From Halomonas sp. HL-48 (GTDB taxonomy: Bacteria; Pseudomonadota; Gammaproteobacteria; Pseudomonadales; Halomonadaceae), in the NCBI RefSeq assembly GCF_001314875.1, contig NZ_LJZS01000004.1:186001-250000 (forward strand): DNA of 64,000 nt, written 5' to 3'. The position numbers were made by a program, and so were the translations under genes. How positions within the stretch are numbered: position 1 is the stretch's first letter; each line of letters starts with the position of its first letter. The notes under the pieces are model-generated. The model searched no databases, was not told the DNA's origin, and was given only the letters and a program-made list of their open reading frames with translations. Below, piece after piece: positions 9,042-16,796 of this stretch.

Positions 9042-9923
9042 ATGAAAACATTGACGACAACCCTCACTGGCATTGCCCTAGCGGGCAGCATCAGCGTCGC
9101 CAACGCAGACGAAATCAGCGTTGGCGGCAAGAATTTTACCGAGCAGCAAATCCTCTCCAGCATGACAACGCAGTACCTGGATGAACTCGGTTACGACGTC
9201 GACAGCCGCTCGGGCATGGGCTCTGCCGTTCTTCGCCAAGCACAAGAGAACGGCCAAATCGATCTCTATTGGGAGTACACCGGCACCTCGCTGATAAATT
9301 ACAACGACGTCAGCGAAAGCCTAAGCCCGGAAGACACCTACGAGCGGGTGAAGGAGCTCGACGCCGAGAAAGGCCTGACCTGGCTTGAACCGTCGGCTGC
9401 CAACAACACCTATGCACTTGCCATGCGCGAAGATGACGCTGATGAGCGCGGTATTGAAACGCTGTCTGACTTAGCTGACGCCGTCAACGATGGAGAGGGA
9501 CTAACGTTTGCGCTTAATGCCGAGTTTTATGCCCGGGAAGACGGTTGGCGCCCACTGCAAGAGGCATACGATTTCCGCGTCAGCCGTGGCGATGTGAGCC
9601 GCATGGATACAGGGTTGGTATACCAAGCATTACGTGATGAGGAAGTCGACGTTGGGCTAGTGTTTGCCACCGACGGTCGTATCCCCGCCTTTGATTTTTA
9701 CGTGCTTGAAGACGACCAAAACTTTTTCCCTGCCTATGCGCTGACCCCGGTAGTGCGCACGGAAACCCTGGAAGCTAACCCTGACCTCGCCGATCAGATG
9801 AACGCGCTTTCCGCGCTGTTAGACGATGACACCATGGCCGAACTCAACGCCCGCGTGGATGTCGAGCGCGAGTCGATTGAAGACGTAGCAGAAAGCTTCC
9901 TCGAAGAGAATGACCTGCTCTAA
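9042..9923 (+). CDS. Periplasmic osmoprotectant-binding protein (OsmF/OpuBC family)
   Basis: This is the substrate-binding component of the importer. The ATG at 9042 gives a clean Sec signal peptide, MKTLTTTLTGIALAGSISV, with cleavage after ANA. The mature N-terminus (EISVGGKNFTEQQILSSM) and 'AQENGQIDLYWEYTGTSL' are hallmarks of the OsmF/OpuBC fold. The mature protein is acidic, as usual for exported proteins of halophiles. It is the last gene of the operon and is followed by an intrinsic terminator. Exact ligand specificity cannot be read from the sequence. Confidence 0.93.
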   Translation: MKTLTTTLTGIALAGSISVANADEISVGGKNFTEQQILSSMTTQYLDELGYDVDSRSGMGSAVLRQAQENGQIDLYWEYTGTSLINYNDVSESLSPEDTYERVKELDAEKGLTWLEPSAANNTYALAMREDDADERGIETLSDLADAVNDGEGLTFALNAEFYAREDGWRPLQEAYDFRVSRGDVSRMDTGLVYQALRDEEVDVGLVFATDGRIPAFDFYVLEDDQNFFPAYALTPVVRTETLEANPDLADQMNALSALLDDDTMAELNARVDVERESIEDVAESFLEENDLL

Positions 9924-9981
9924 CGTCGCTAGGCGCTCTGGTAGAGGGCTGGCATAATATGACGTGCCATCACAACGCAGC

Positions 9982-10008
9982 AAAGCCGCTCCCAGGGAGC
10001 GGCTTTTT
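9982..10008 (+). terminator. Intrinsic terminator after the importer operon
   Basis: AAAGCCGCTCC pairs with GGAGCGGCTTT around a 3-nt loop and is followed by a run of five T. It ends only 3 bp before the first possible start of the next gene (10011) and 15 bp before the preferred one (10023), so transcription of that gene must read through or start very close by. Confidence 0.85.
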
Positions 10009-10022
10009 CAATGGGGGAGCCC

Positions 10023-10865
10023 ATGCATTATCAAACTAGCCTGCGGGTCGGCGCTGCACAGATAAATACCGCGCTTGGCGATGTGGACCATAACCTTGAA
10101 CGCCATCTGGCGCTGATTACCGAAGCGCAGCGTGACCAAGTGGAGCTACTGGTATTTCCCGAGCTTTCGCTGACCGGTTATCGGTTGGCCAGCCGCGTCA
10201 TGCAGGTAGCAATGCCGCTGGAAGACCCACGCTTTCAAGCGCTAGCCGACGCATGCGGCTCCATGCAGTTGGTGGTGGGCTTTGTGGAAGAGGCGAGTCC
10301 CGGTGAATATTACAACGCGCTGGCTATCTTTCAGCACGGCCAGCTCATCGCTGTGCATCGAAAGCTTAACCTGCCGACCTACGGTGGGCTTGAGGAAGGC
10401 AAATGGTTTACCCATGGCAGCGAACTCACCCACACCGATATTCGCCCTGGCTGGTCCGCTACCCAGCTCATCTGCGCCGACTTGTGGAACCCGGCACTTG
10501 TGCACGCCGCCCTACTCGCCCGCCCTACCATACTCTGCGCACCGATCAACTCGGCCAGCGGCATCGTCAGCGATGACTTTTCCAACGAGGAAAACTGGGC
10601 GTTAAACACGCGCTTTTATGCGATGACCTACGGCACGCCGGTGATTATGGCGAACCGCTTCGGGCCGGAAGGCGACAGCCATTTCTGGGGAGGCTCGCGC
10701 ATTCTCGGACCGGGCGGCGAGATACTGGCGAAAGCCGACGACAAAGAAGCACTGATTGTTGCCGACTTGTCACGCACCTCGATTGCCAAGGCACGCTTTG
10801 AGCTGCCCACCCACCGCGATGCCGACACACCGCTGGTGAGAGAGCTAATGGCCGGGTACCGCTAA
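10023..10865 (+). CDS. Carbon-nitrogen hydrolase (nitrilase superfamily)
   Basis: This is a cytoplasmic amidase/carbamoylase-type enzyme that hydrolyses a non-peptide C-N bond. The catalytic Glu-Lys-Cys triad is visible: Glu47 in 'FPELSLTGY', Lys114 in 'HRKLNLP' and Cys151 in 'LICADLWNP'. The length is 280 aa from the ATG at 10023; an ATG at 10011 is an alternative. Its substrate is unknown. It lies between an osmolyte importer and a DddP-like/2OG-oxygenase pair and converges with the latter (22-bp gap). This suggests a role in breakdown of an imported amide or betaine-like compound, which is inference from context only. Confidence 0.88.
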   Translation: MHYQTSLRVGAAQINTALGDVDHNLERHLALITEAQRDQVELLVFPELSLTGYRLASRVMQVAMPLEDPRFQALADACGSMQLVVGFVEEASPGEYYNALAIFQHGQLIAVHRKLNLPTYGGLEEGKWFTHGSELTHTDIRPGWSATQLICADLWNPALVHAALLARPTILCAPINSASGIVSDDFSNEENWALNTRFYAMTYGTPVIMANRFGPEGDSHFWGGSRILGPGGEILAKADDKEALIVADLSRTSIAKARFELPTHRDADTPLVRELMAGYR

Positions 10866-10887
10866 CAGCCGGCCTGCCTATTGACGC

Positions 10888-12165
10888 TTAGCGTCCAAGC
10901 AAGGCGTCGTTAAACGGATAGCGGGAAAGCCGCTCAATGCCGGTCTCGGTGATCAGGACTTCCTCTTCCAGCTTGACGCCATCGGCAGCCCCGACTTCGC
11001 CAATGTAACTTTCCACCGAGACCACCATCCCAGGCTCCAGAACACCGTCCTTGGAGAAACGATCAAAATCCATGTGGTGCGCGACCAGCGGTGTCTCACC
11101 GTGCATGCCCACTCCGTGAATGATCGACGGGTAGCGGCGGTCGATAAAGCGTTCGGGGATTTTCCAGGCCTTCTCAGCGATTTCACGGTAGCTGATACCG
11201 GGTTTGAGCAAGCCCATGTTGTGGTGCACCTGGTCGTAAGCCATGCGATATATTTCGCGCTGGTAGGCCGTTGGCTTGCCCGGCCCGACATGGAAGGTGC
11301 GCGAGAAATCCGAGTAATAGCCATGGCAACCGATGGTATCGGTATCCAGCGCCACCAGCTCGCCAGGGCGAATCTTACGGTCGCTGGCTTCGTTGAACCA
11401 GGGATTGGTGCGCGGCCCCGAGGACAGCAAGCGGGTTTCGATAAACTCACCGCCGCCTCGGATCACCTCGCCGTACATGATCGCGAACAGCTCGTTCTCG
11501 GTAATGCCCGGTTTAATTGCCGCTTCGACTTCCGCCACGGCGGCTTCACTGGCAGCCATCGACTGCGCCAAACAGGCAATTTCCTCGGGTGTTTTGATGC
11601 GCCGACAGTGCAGCGTGTCCTGCATGCAGTCATAGACATCCAGCCCCTGCGCTTCCAAAGCACGTGCCAGGTTCAGCGCACAGCGATCCAACCCAACCTT
11701 TTTGTTGCCCTTACCGTGCTCTTTGACCAGCTCGGCAATTTCCACGCCGAAAGGATCGGACGACATACCGTCGCGCTGGTTAACGGCCGACCACACCACC
11801 TTGGAGGTTCGCGCCTCATCGATGGTCTCAAGCCAGGTTGAGACATGGGCGCTACCAGGGTATTCAAACAGAATAATCGGCCCTTCCAGCGGCACGTATA
11901 CGTACCGCGTGGAGTTGCGCAAAAAGTAGCCGAACATGTTGCGCGACCCGGTCGCATAGCGCTGATTGTTCGGGTCAAACAGCACCAGCGCGGCGTACCC
12001 TTCTTCCGCCATCATGGCGCGCAGGCGCTCCAAACGCCCGGCACGCAGCTGCTTGGGGTCAAACGCGGTGGGGATGCTATCGCCGTTGGCCATCGGCGCT
12101 GACGGAACGACGGGAATGTTGTCCGGCTCGTTATCAGTGAGGCTTTCGCTTTCAACAATGCTCAT
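10888..12165 (-). CDS. M24-family metalloenzyme, DddP-like (DMSP lyase-related or Xaa-Pro dipeptidase-like)
   Basis: This is a pita-bread-fold dinuclear metalloenzyme of 425 aa. All metal ligands expected for the family can be seen: Asp274 and Asp276 in 'ALDTDTIG', Asp286 in 'YSDFSRTF', His350 in 'IHGVGMHG', Glu385 in 'VSVESYIG' and Glu400 in 'VKLEEEVL'. Several blocks, such as 'RGGGEFIETRLLSSGPRTNPWF' in two parts and the C-terminal 'YPFNDALLG', closely resemble my recollection of the Roseovarius DMSP lyase DddP, more than prolidases or the ectoine hydrolase DoeA. True substrate unknown. It is co-directional with the upstream 2OG oxygenase (48-bp gap), so probably one operon under the LysR gene. 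Confidence 0.82.
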   Translation of the reverse strand: MSIVESESLTDNEPDNIPVVPSAPMANGDSIPTAFDPKQLRAGRLERLRAMMAEEGYAALVLFDPNNQRYATGSRNMFGYFLRNSTRYVYVPLEGPIILFEYPGSAHVSTWLETIDEARTSKVVWSAVNQRDGMSSDPFGVEIAELVKEHGKGNKKVGLDRCALNLARALEAQGLDVYDCMQDTLHCRRIKTPEEIACLAQSMAASEAAVAEVEAAIKPGITENELFAIMYGEVIRGGGEFIETRLLSSGPRTNPWFNEASDRKIRPGELVALDTDTIGCHGYYSDFSRTFHVGPGKPTAYQREIYRMAYDQVHHNMGLLKPGISYREIAEKAWKIPERFIDRRYPSIIHGVGMHGETPLVAHHMDFDRFSKDGVLEPGMVVSVESYIGEVGAADGVKLEEEVLITETGIERLSRYPFNDALLGR

Positions 12166-12213
12166 GAATATCTCGCGTTGGGAGTGGGTAGCCGTTGTAA
12201 AGACGACATGGCG

Positions 12214-13095
12214 TTAATCCGCCAGGCTATCGCTGCGCTGCATGCCGTCTTTCAGCAGTTGTTCATGCACTGGCGCCATGCGGCCGAAGATGCGCTGCGC
12301 ACGCTCGGGTCGACCCACAAAACCAGGCTCTTTGGCATAGGCGAAAATCACCGTATGGCGCTCTTTATCTCCCTCGACCGGCGTTACGCGGTGGAGTGAA
12401 TAACGACCAAAGAAAATCTGTAAGTCACCTGGCTGAAGATCCAGCGCTTTCAAACGTGAGCGATCACCATCGATGACCTTTTCCACCTCAGCGAAGTTTT
12501 CACCCTCGGGGTTGCGAATCCCCGGCGCATACTCAAAGCGCCCCCCGGCGTGGGATTGCCGGGTCATCATGGTGACGATGAACTCGTTGGTGTCGTAATG
12601 CCAAGGGTGCTGACACCCCTCGCGCAGCACGTTCACCACCAGATCCGCCAGCGGGTCGGCATATTGGTGAATCTCGTCGAGACTTACCACCGCGCCGATA
12701 AAACGCTGAAATTCTGGGTTCTCATAGACCTGACGGATAATCGTCTCACGGCCGATACGATCACCGGCGACAAAGCCATTGGTACGGTCATCGAAACGGT
12801 TTTTCGGGTGAGAGGCCGGTAACGATGCGTCCCCATCGCTGTTATACGGGTTCGTTTCGGTTTGATTGTAGTGGGCGTCCGGCGATAATCGCTCTGTTTC
12901 ACGTTCCAGCCGGGCTAATGCGGCTTCAGGGACAAAGTTTTTAAGTACCACGCAACCGTCTGCTTCCAACTGACGTTGGCAGCCGGCAATAAATGCCTTA
13001 CCCGCAGGAGAAGACAATTCATTGATCGGGTATTGTTCAAGATCAATCAGCCCCTCCAAGGCATTCGCGGGTTGTTCAGTGGCGGTCATTGGCAT
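12214..13095 (-). CDS. 2-oxoglutarate/Fe(II) oxygenase, HalD/BesD-like family
   Basis: This is a cupin-fold non-heme iron oxygenase. The facial triad appears as His166 and Asp168 in 'HPWHYDTNEF' and the distal His235 in 'SLHRVTPV'; Arg246 in 'RHTVIFAYA' should bind 2-oxoglutarate. Family context: BesD/HalD-type amino-acid halogenases carry Gly in place of the Asp, so the HxD here predicts a hydroxylase rather than a halogenase. The start is placed at 13095, where AGGAG (13106-13110) precedes; an in-frame ATG at 13128 lacks a ribosome site. It forms an operon with the M24 gene and diverges from lysR. A free amino acid or similar small molecule is the likely substrate. Confidence 0.82.
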   Translation of the reverse strand: MPMTATEQPANALEGLIDLEQYPINELSSPAGKAFIAGCQRQLEADGCVVLKNFVPEAALARLERETERLSPDAHYNQTETNPYNSDGDASLPASHPKNRFDDRTNGFVAGDRIGRETIIRQVYENPEFQRFIGAVVSLDEIHQYADPLADLVVNVLREGCQHPWHYDTNEFIVTMMTRQSHAGGRFEYAPGIRNPEGENFAEVEKVIDGDRSRLKALDLQPGDLQIFFGRYSLHRVTPVEGDKERHTVIFAYAKEPGFVGRPERAQRIFGRMAPVHEQLLKDGMQRSDSLAD

Positions 13096-13183
13096 GGGGG
13101 TCACGCTCCTGTCGCGTTGAAAACTCATTTGGACAGGCTAGTGAAGGGGCTTCCATAATAGAAATGAATAGTTAAGATAACAC

Positions 13184-13195
13184 CCATTTAAATGG
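13184..13195. promoter_or_regulatory. Palindrome CCATTTAAATGG upstream of lysR
   Basis: A 12-bp perfect palindrome lies 10 bp before the lysR ATG, in the 110-bp divergent region shared with the oxygenase gene. It is a candidate binding site for the LysR regulator or part of its promoter. LysR proteins usually autoregulate from such divergent regions; the assignment is inference. Confidence 0.4.
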
Positions 13196-13205
13196 CTCAT
13201 TCATC

Positions 13206-14087
13206 ATGGACACAGACCTACTGCGTGCGTTTGTCACCGTCGCCGAATGCCAGGGGTTTAGCGCGGCAGGCAAAGTGCTGCACCGAACCCAATCGGCGAT
13301 GAGCTTGCAGATCAAGCGGCTGGAAGATCAGATGCACCAAGCGCTTTTCGAGCGCACCAGCCGCAGCGTATTGCTCACGGCGGCGGGCGAGCGTCTGCTG
13401 CCCTACGCTCGTCATATGCTCAAGCTGGAAGATGAAGCCAAAGATCTACTAAAGGGCGGGACCCACGGCGAGCTCATCCGCTTGGGCACCTCGGAAGAAC
13501 AGGCGGCCACCTACTTGCCCGACTTGCTGCCACGCTTTTCGACCCAGTATCCGCATATTCAGCTTGAAGTGCAGTGTGATATCAGCGACACCCTGGTCAA
13601 GCGGTTTCAGGAAGGGTTGTTAGACGTGGTGCTCTCGGTAAGGCATAAGCCTACCCAATCTGGCCACTTACTCGGCTGGGAGCCAATGGTGTGGGTCATG
13701 GCCGAACACGCCTCGCTTTCGCAATGGCAAACGCTGCCGTTGGCCCTAAATCCCGAAGGCTGCATTTTCAGGGCGCATGCGTTATCCGCCCTGGGCCGCG
13801 ATGAGACGCGCTGGGAACTGCGTTACGTCAGCCAATCCCCGACGGGCATCAACATCCCGGTACAAAATGGTTTAGCCATCACGGTTAAAACCCCACGCAG
13901 CGTGCCGCCGGGCTGCCGAATCGTGACCGAAGAAGAAGGGCTACCTCACTTGGGACATGTCGAAATTGAACTCCACCAGCGCCCTGGGCACTCCAGTGAG
14001 GCTTTTCAGGCGTTATGCAAATCCCTCGAAAGTGTTGTCGCGGAGCACGATTCGATTGCCTGCCTTGGTGGCAGAGAAGTGCCTTAG
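13206..14087 (+). CDS. LysR-family transcriptional regulator
   Basis: The N-terminal winged helix-turn-helix spans about residues 1-60, with the typical 'AFVTVAECQGFSAAGKVLHRTQSAMSLQIKRLEDQ'. The effector-binding domain follows (LIRLGTSEEQAATYLPDLLPRF at about residue 93). At 293 aa it has normal length. It is divergent from the 2OG oxygenase/M24 pair and therefore their probable regulator; the inducer is unknown. No good Shine-Dalgarno precedes the ATG, so translation may be weak. Confidence 0.92.
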   Translation: MDTDLLRAFVTVAECQGFSAAGKVLHRTQSAMSLQIKRLEDQMHQALFERTSRSVLLTAAGERLLPYARHMLKLEDEAKDLLKGGTHGELIRLGTSEEQAATYLPDLLPRFSTQYPHIQLEVQCDISDTLVKRFQEGLLDVVLSVRHKPTQSGHLLGWEPMVWVMAEHASLSQWQTLPLALNPEGCIFRAHALSALGRDETRWELRYVSQSPTGINIPVQNGLAITVKTPRSVPPGCRIVTEEEGLPHLGHVEIELHQRPGHSSEAFQALCKSLESVVAEHDSIACLGGREVP

Positions 14088-14265
14088 CACGTCGCTGTTT
14101 TTTATTGGCCGGGATGTCAACTTGTGTGCAACGGCTGGCTGAAATTGATTGGGTCAGGTATGAAGCCAGCCGCGCAATTCGCTGTGAACAAAGATAAAGT
14201 CACTTCTGACTCTAACCCAGGCTATTACTGAGGCTGGGATAAAGTCCGGTGCTGCATGTATGGGG

Positions 14266-14889
14266 CTAGGTATGAATTGTCTCGGCGTCTTCCCCGCCCT
14301 GGTTAAGTACTCTATGTAGCTTGGCACGCCCCAAGTAATTGATCATCGGCAATGCCAGCAGACTCGAAGGAGCGGTGGGTAAGGCGCCGATAGCGAGGAG
14401 TACCATAGCGGGGATGGACCACTGCTTTTGGCCAGGCTTGTAAGCATAAGATATCAATGCGAGTCCAGAGAGGACGAAGCCCACACAGCCCAGCAGATAG
14501 GGATAGAGAAACTCGGCATTATTGTGAGTGGTGTATAGCAACCCACCGCCGGCGACCAAAACGACATAAAGAAGAACACAGGCGACGCCGATATCCGGAC
14601 TGACCTCCTGCTGGTGAATGTCCCGCTCCTTCAAGAAGTCAAACAAAGGAGCTTGGAGCGCCCCCGCATGCTTCGTGTGAACGATTCCTTCCTTCGCATT
14701 CATCCCAAACAGCTGCTTGTTGCTGGCATTGCGGATTTCGCCAATGCCTGCCTTGCTGGGATCATCGGTCTTTCGCCCATTCTTTGTTCTGAGTATTAGC
14801 TTTAAAGAGTCATCATGGCTCACGAGTCGCTCATACAGCGATTGGATAAACTCAATATCAAAAGACTTTTTAAAACTTAATGGAAACAC
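14266..14889 (-). CDS. Unknown multi-pass membrane protein
   Basis: I do not recognise this protein. From a GTG at 14889, preceded by AAGGAG 7 nt upstream, it has 207 residues. The N-terminal half is hydrophilic (KKSFDIEFIQSLYERLVSHD), and the C-terminal half holds about three to four hydrophobic segments (IGVACVLLYVVLVAGGGLLY, LLGCVGFVLSGLALISYAY, MVLLAIGALPTA). It lies downstream of the T6SS effector/immunity array on the same strand and is AT-richer than the core genes. It could be an orphan immunity-like protein, but nothing in the sequence proves this. Confidence 0.65.
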   Translation of the reverse strand: MFPLSFKKSFDIEFIQSLYERLVSHDDSLKLILRTKNGRKTDDPSKAGIGEIRNASNKQLFGMNAKEGIVHTKHAGALQAPLFDFLKERDIHQQEVSPDIGVACVLLYVVLVAGGGLLYTTHNNAEFLYPYLLGCVGFVLSGLALISYAYKPGQKQWSIPAMVLLAIGALPTAPSSLLALPMINYLGRAKLHRVLNQGGEDAETIHT

Positions 14890-14949
14890 GCGTTCTCTCC
14901 TTAAAAGGGTGCCGAGCACCCAACTGTCGATTGAATAGCTAGATTTCAG

Positions 14950-15351
14950 TTATGTGTCTGATTTCAGACTTATCGTCAGATCCGGCTGAGTATCGAATAA
15001 CATTTTCAGTAAAGAAAAAGCCAAAAGTCCGACGGGCATATAAAGCATAAAGCCGAGTCCACCGAATGAGAGGGACACGAGAAGTCCTACGATGATGTAG
15101 GGCACCATAAAAACAAACATGACTTTCCCGAATCGCTCTTTTTTCTTAATGGCACTCGCGAGACGATGCTTGTCCTCAGTCCCGATTGACAGCTCGCTTT
15201 CGCACTGTGGGCAAGTGGCCATATCAGCTTTCAAAAAATCGGTAATCCACTGCGACTCCTTGCAAAAACAAGAGCTACATACGGGGCAATCAAAATCAAC
15301 GTCTTCAATTAAGGCTTGGTCTTGCTTTTCAATAGGTTCTTTTTCATTCAC
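14950..15351 (-). CDS. Unknown small membrane protein with a zinc-ribbon-like Cys motif
   Basis: Unrecognised protein of about 133 aa from the GTG at 15351, which has GGAG 9 nt upstream; an ATG at 15399 is an alternative without a clear ribosome site. The N-terminal part has CPVC...C...CPQC (DFDCPVCSSCFCKES, ATCPQCESEL), suggesting a zinc ribbon. The C-terminal part has two hydrophobic helices (VMFVFMVPYIIVGLLVSLSF and LGFMLYMPVGLLAFSLLKML). It precedes the membrane-protein gene at 14266 by 60 bp, so the two may be co-transcribed. Confidence 0.65.
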   Translation of the reverse strand: MNEKEPIEKQDQALIEDVDFDCPVCSSCFCKESQWITDFLKADMATCPQCESELSIGTEDKHRLASAIKKKERFGKVMFVFMVPYIIVGLLVSLSFGGLGFMLYMPVGLLAFSLLKMLFDTQPDLTISLKSDT

Positions 15352-15425
15352 TGCTTTAGTTCTCCTCTGCTGGGTTATTGATTCAATACCGTCGAGCATG
15401 CTGTCAGCCTGACAAGCTTATTGCT

Positions 15426-15759
15426 TCAGGCCGAAAGTGACGCTTCCTCGCCATAGACCTCGGCTAAGATGGCAATGATCAGCCGGTTTGGCTGCAGGGC
15501 ATGACGCTGTTTGACCTCTTTTGAGAGACGCGTAAGCTCTGCGCTAGGCTTGGCCCACTGTTCCTCGGGAAGGGATTCGACCACTCATCAAGGCTCGCAG
15601 ACAGGGTCTTCTGACCGACCTTCTGGATGACACGGATTTCGTGGGCAAGAGAATCGGCGACAGATAAATAACTTTGCCACCTGGAAAGGACTCAATATCA
15701 TCAGCCCGGAGGGGCTGGAAGAAAGCAGGGCGCGGCAAGTCCGGTGCCTTCTGACTCAT
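15426..15759 (-). pseudogene. Frameshifted gene of unknown function
   Basis: Three good coding segments follow one another in different frames. The first starts MSQKAPDLPRPAFFQPLR and runs to 'FPGGKVIYL'. After a 1-nt loss it continues as 'VADSLAHEIRVIQKVGQKTL', and after a second 1-nt loss as 'ESLPEEQWAKPSAELTRLS' to '...AEVYGEEASLSA' and a stop at 15426-15428. The reconstructed protein would be about 110 aa, soluble and helical. Family not recognised. It sits in the degraded accessory tract behind the T6SS immunity genes; two sequencing errors are the alternative explanation. Confidence 0.7.
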
Positions 15760-15974
15760 AACTGACGTCCTTGTCGCTTCAACATGTTTAAGATTCCATT
15801 AACTTCTGCTAACAGGGCAATCTCAAATTGATAATCAGAGAAATACAAGAGGGACCGAATAAGCAACCACCGGTTACGCTATTCAGCTTTACTGAGGGCC
15901 AAGAAAAAACGTTAGCGGCGCTCAAACAATATTTAAAAACCTTCAACCCAATCAAATTTATAAATAATAAATAT

Positions 15975-16715
15975 TTACAAATGAAACTTTTCTTCCACAA
16001 TCTCAACTTCTGGCAGCCTGCTTTTAAAGAAGCGTAAAACCTCGTCCCGCTCATTTTCCTTGCAATAAACTTCTTTAATACCCTCTGGAATTACTTCATC
16101 AAGCTCAGGATGATACCAGGGTATATTTAAGCCAATAATATCCCTTCCCGGATAAAGGTAGATCTTATCAGTTTTGCGCCAATCAAGTTCGTCATGACGG
16201 CTTCCTCGTGCGATTTCCTGATAGCCTTTTGACGAGCCCATCGTCCATGCAGCGAAGCCCATTGCGAGTGGGCCAAGGCTTGTCATAATCAACGAGGGAT
16301 CCATGAGAATAAGCACAAACACTATCGGCATTAAAATGATGGCTGACCATTTCAGAAATGGCTTCACGGCATCCATCTGGGGCTTCCAGGAACATTCTTC
16401 TCCATGTTTCTCCGTGAATCGGTAAACAAGGATAGCGGTCTGATGAGTCATACTCATAACGACTAGCATAAAAAGAAGGAACATCCCTCCCCCAACTGAA
16501 AGCGAAAAGAAAAATGTTTCAAAAACAAGTGAAGCAGCATCAAAAGAAAAATAAGCCCCACCTAAGTTAACAATCGTCAATATAGCCAATAAAATATTCG
16601 CGCCAAAGGTGTCATAATTTCTTGCCTTAATCTGCCAGCTCATTACCGTTGACTCATCCGCATGCTTCCAAGGAACTTGGGCGATATAGTCCTGCTTGGG
16701 TTGAATAAACCACAT
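15975..16715 (-). CDS. Putative T6SS immunity protein, paralog 4 (distal)
   Basis: This 246-aa membrane protein is one of four tandem paralogs that all begin MWFIQPK.DY....PWKHADE. Two N-terminal hydrophobic segments (residues ~40-62 and ~68-92) are followed by 'MSMTHQTAILVYRFTEKHGEECSWKPQMDAVKPFLKW' in two blocks, a second pair of hydrophobic helices and a soluble tail. The first paralog lies directly behind the VasX-like effector, so the family is inferred to be membrane immunity against that pore-forming-type toxin. Here the tail (EVEIVEEKFHL) diverges most and no effector remnant precedes it. Confidence 0.7.
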   Translation of the reverse strand: MWFIQPKQDYIAQVPWKHADESTVMSWQIKARNYDTFGANILLAILTIVNLGGAYFSFDAASLVFETFFFSLSVGGGMFLLFMLVVMSMTHQTAILVYRFTEKHGEECSWKPQMDAVKPFLKWSAIILMPIVFVLILMDPSLIMTSLGPLAMGFAAWTMGSSKGYQEIARGSRHDELDWRKTDKIYLYPGRDIIGLNIPWYHPELDEVIPEGIKEVYCKENERDEVLRFFKSRLPEVEIVEEKFHL

Positions 16716-16796
16716 ACCTGTATCCTTACTCTTCTGGGTTATGGGAAGCTTGAGTTCAAAACGTGTGGGCGCGCTGACACCCCGGCTCGGATCTCC

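Noticed and set aside
10888..12165. M24 enzyme as ectoine hydrolase DoeA
   Set aside because: DoeA is also M24, but the conserved blocks here follow DddP rather than DoeA, and no doeB, doeC or doeD neighbours are present.
15828..16037. 69-codon open frame on the plus strand in the gap before the distal immunity paralog
   Set aside because: It overlaps the 3' end of the immunity gene, has a non-ATG start without a ribosome site and a composition typical of AT-rich non-coding DNA.
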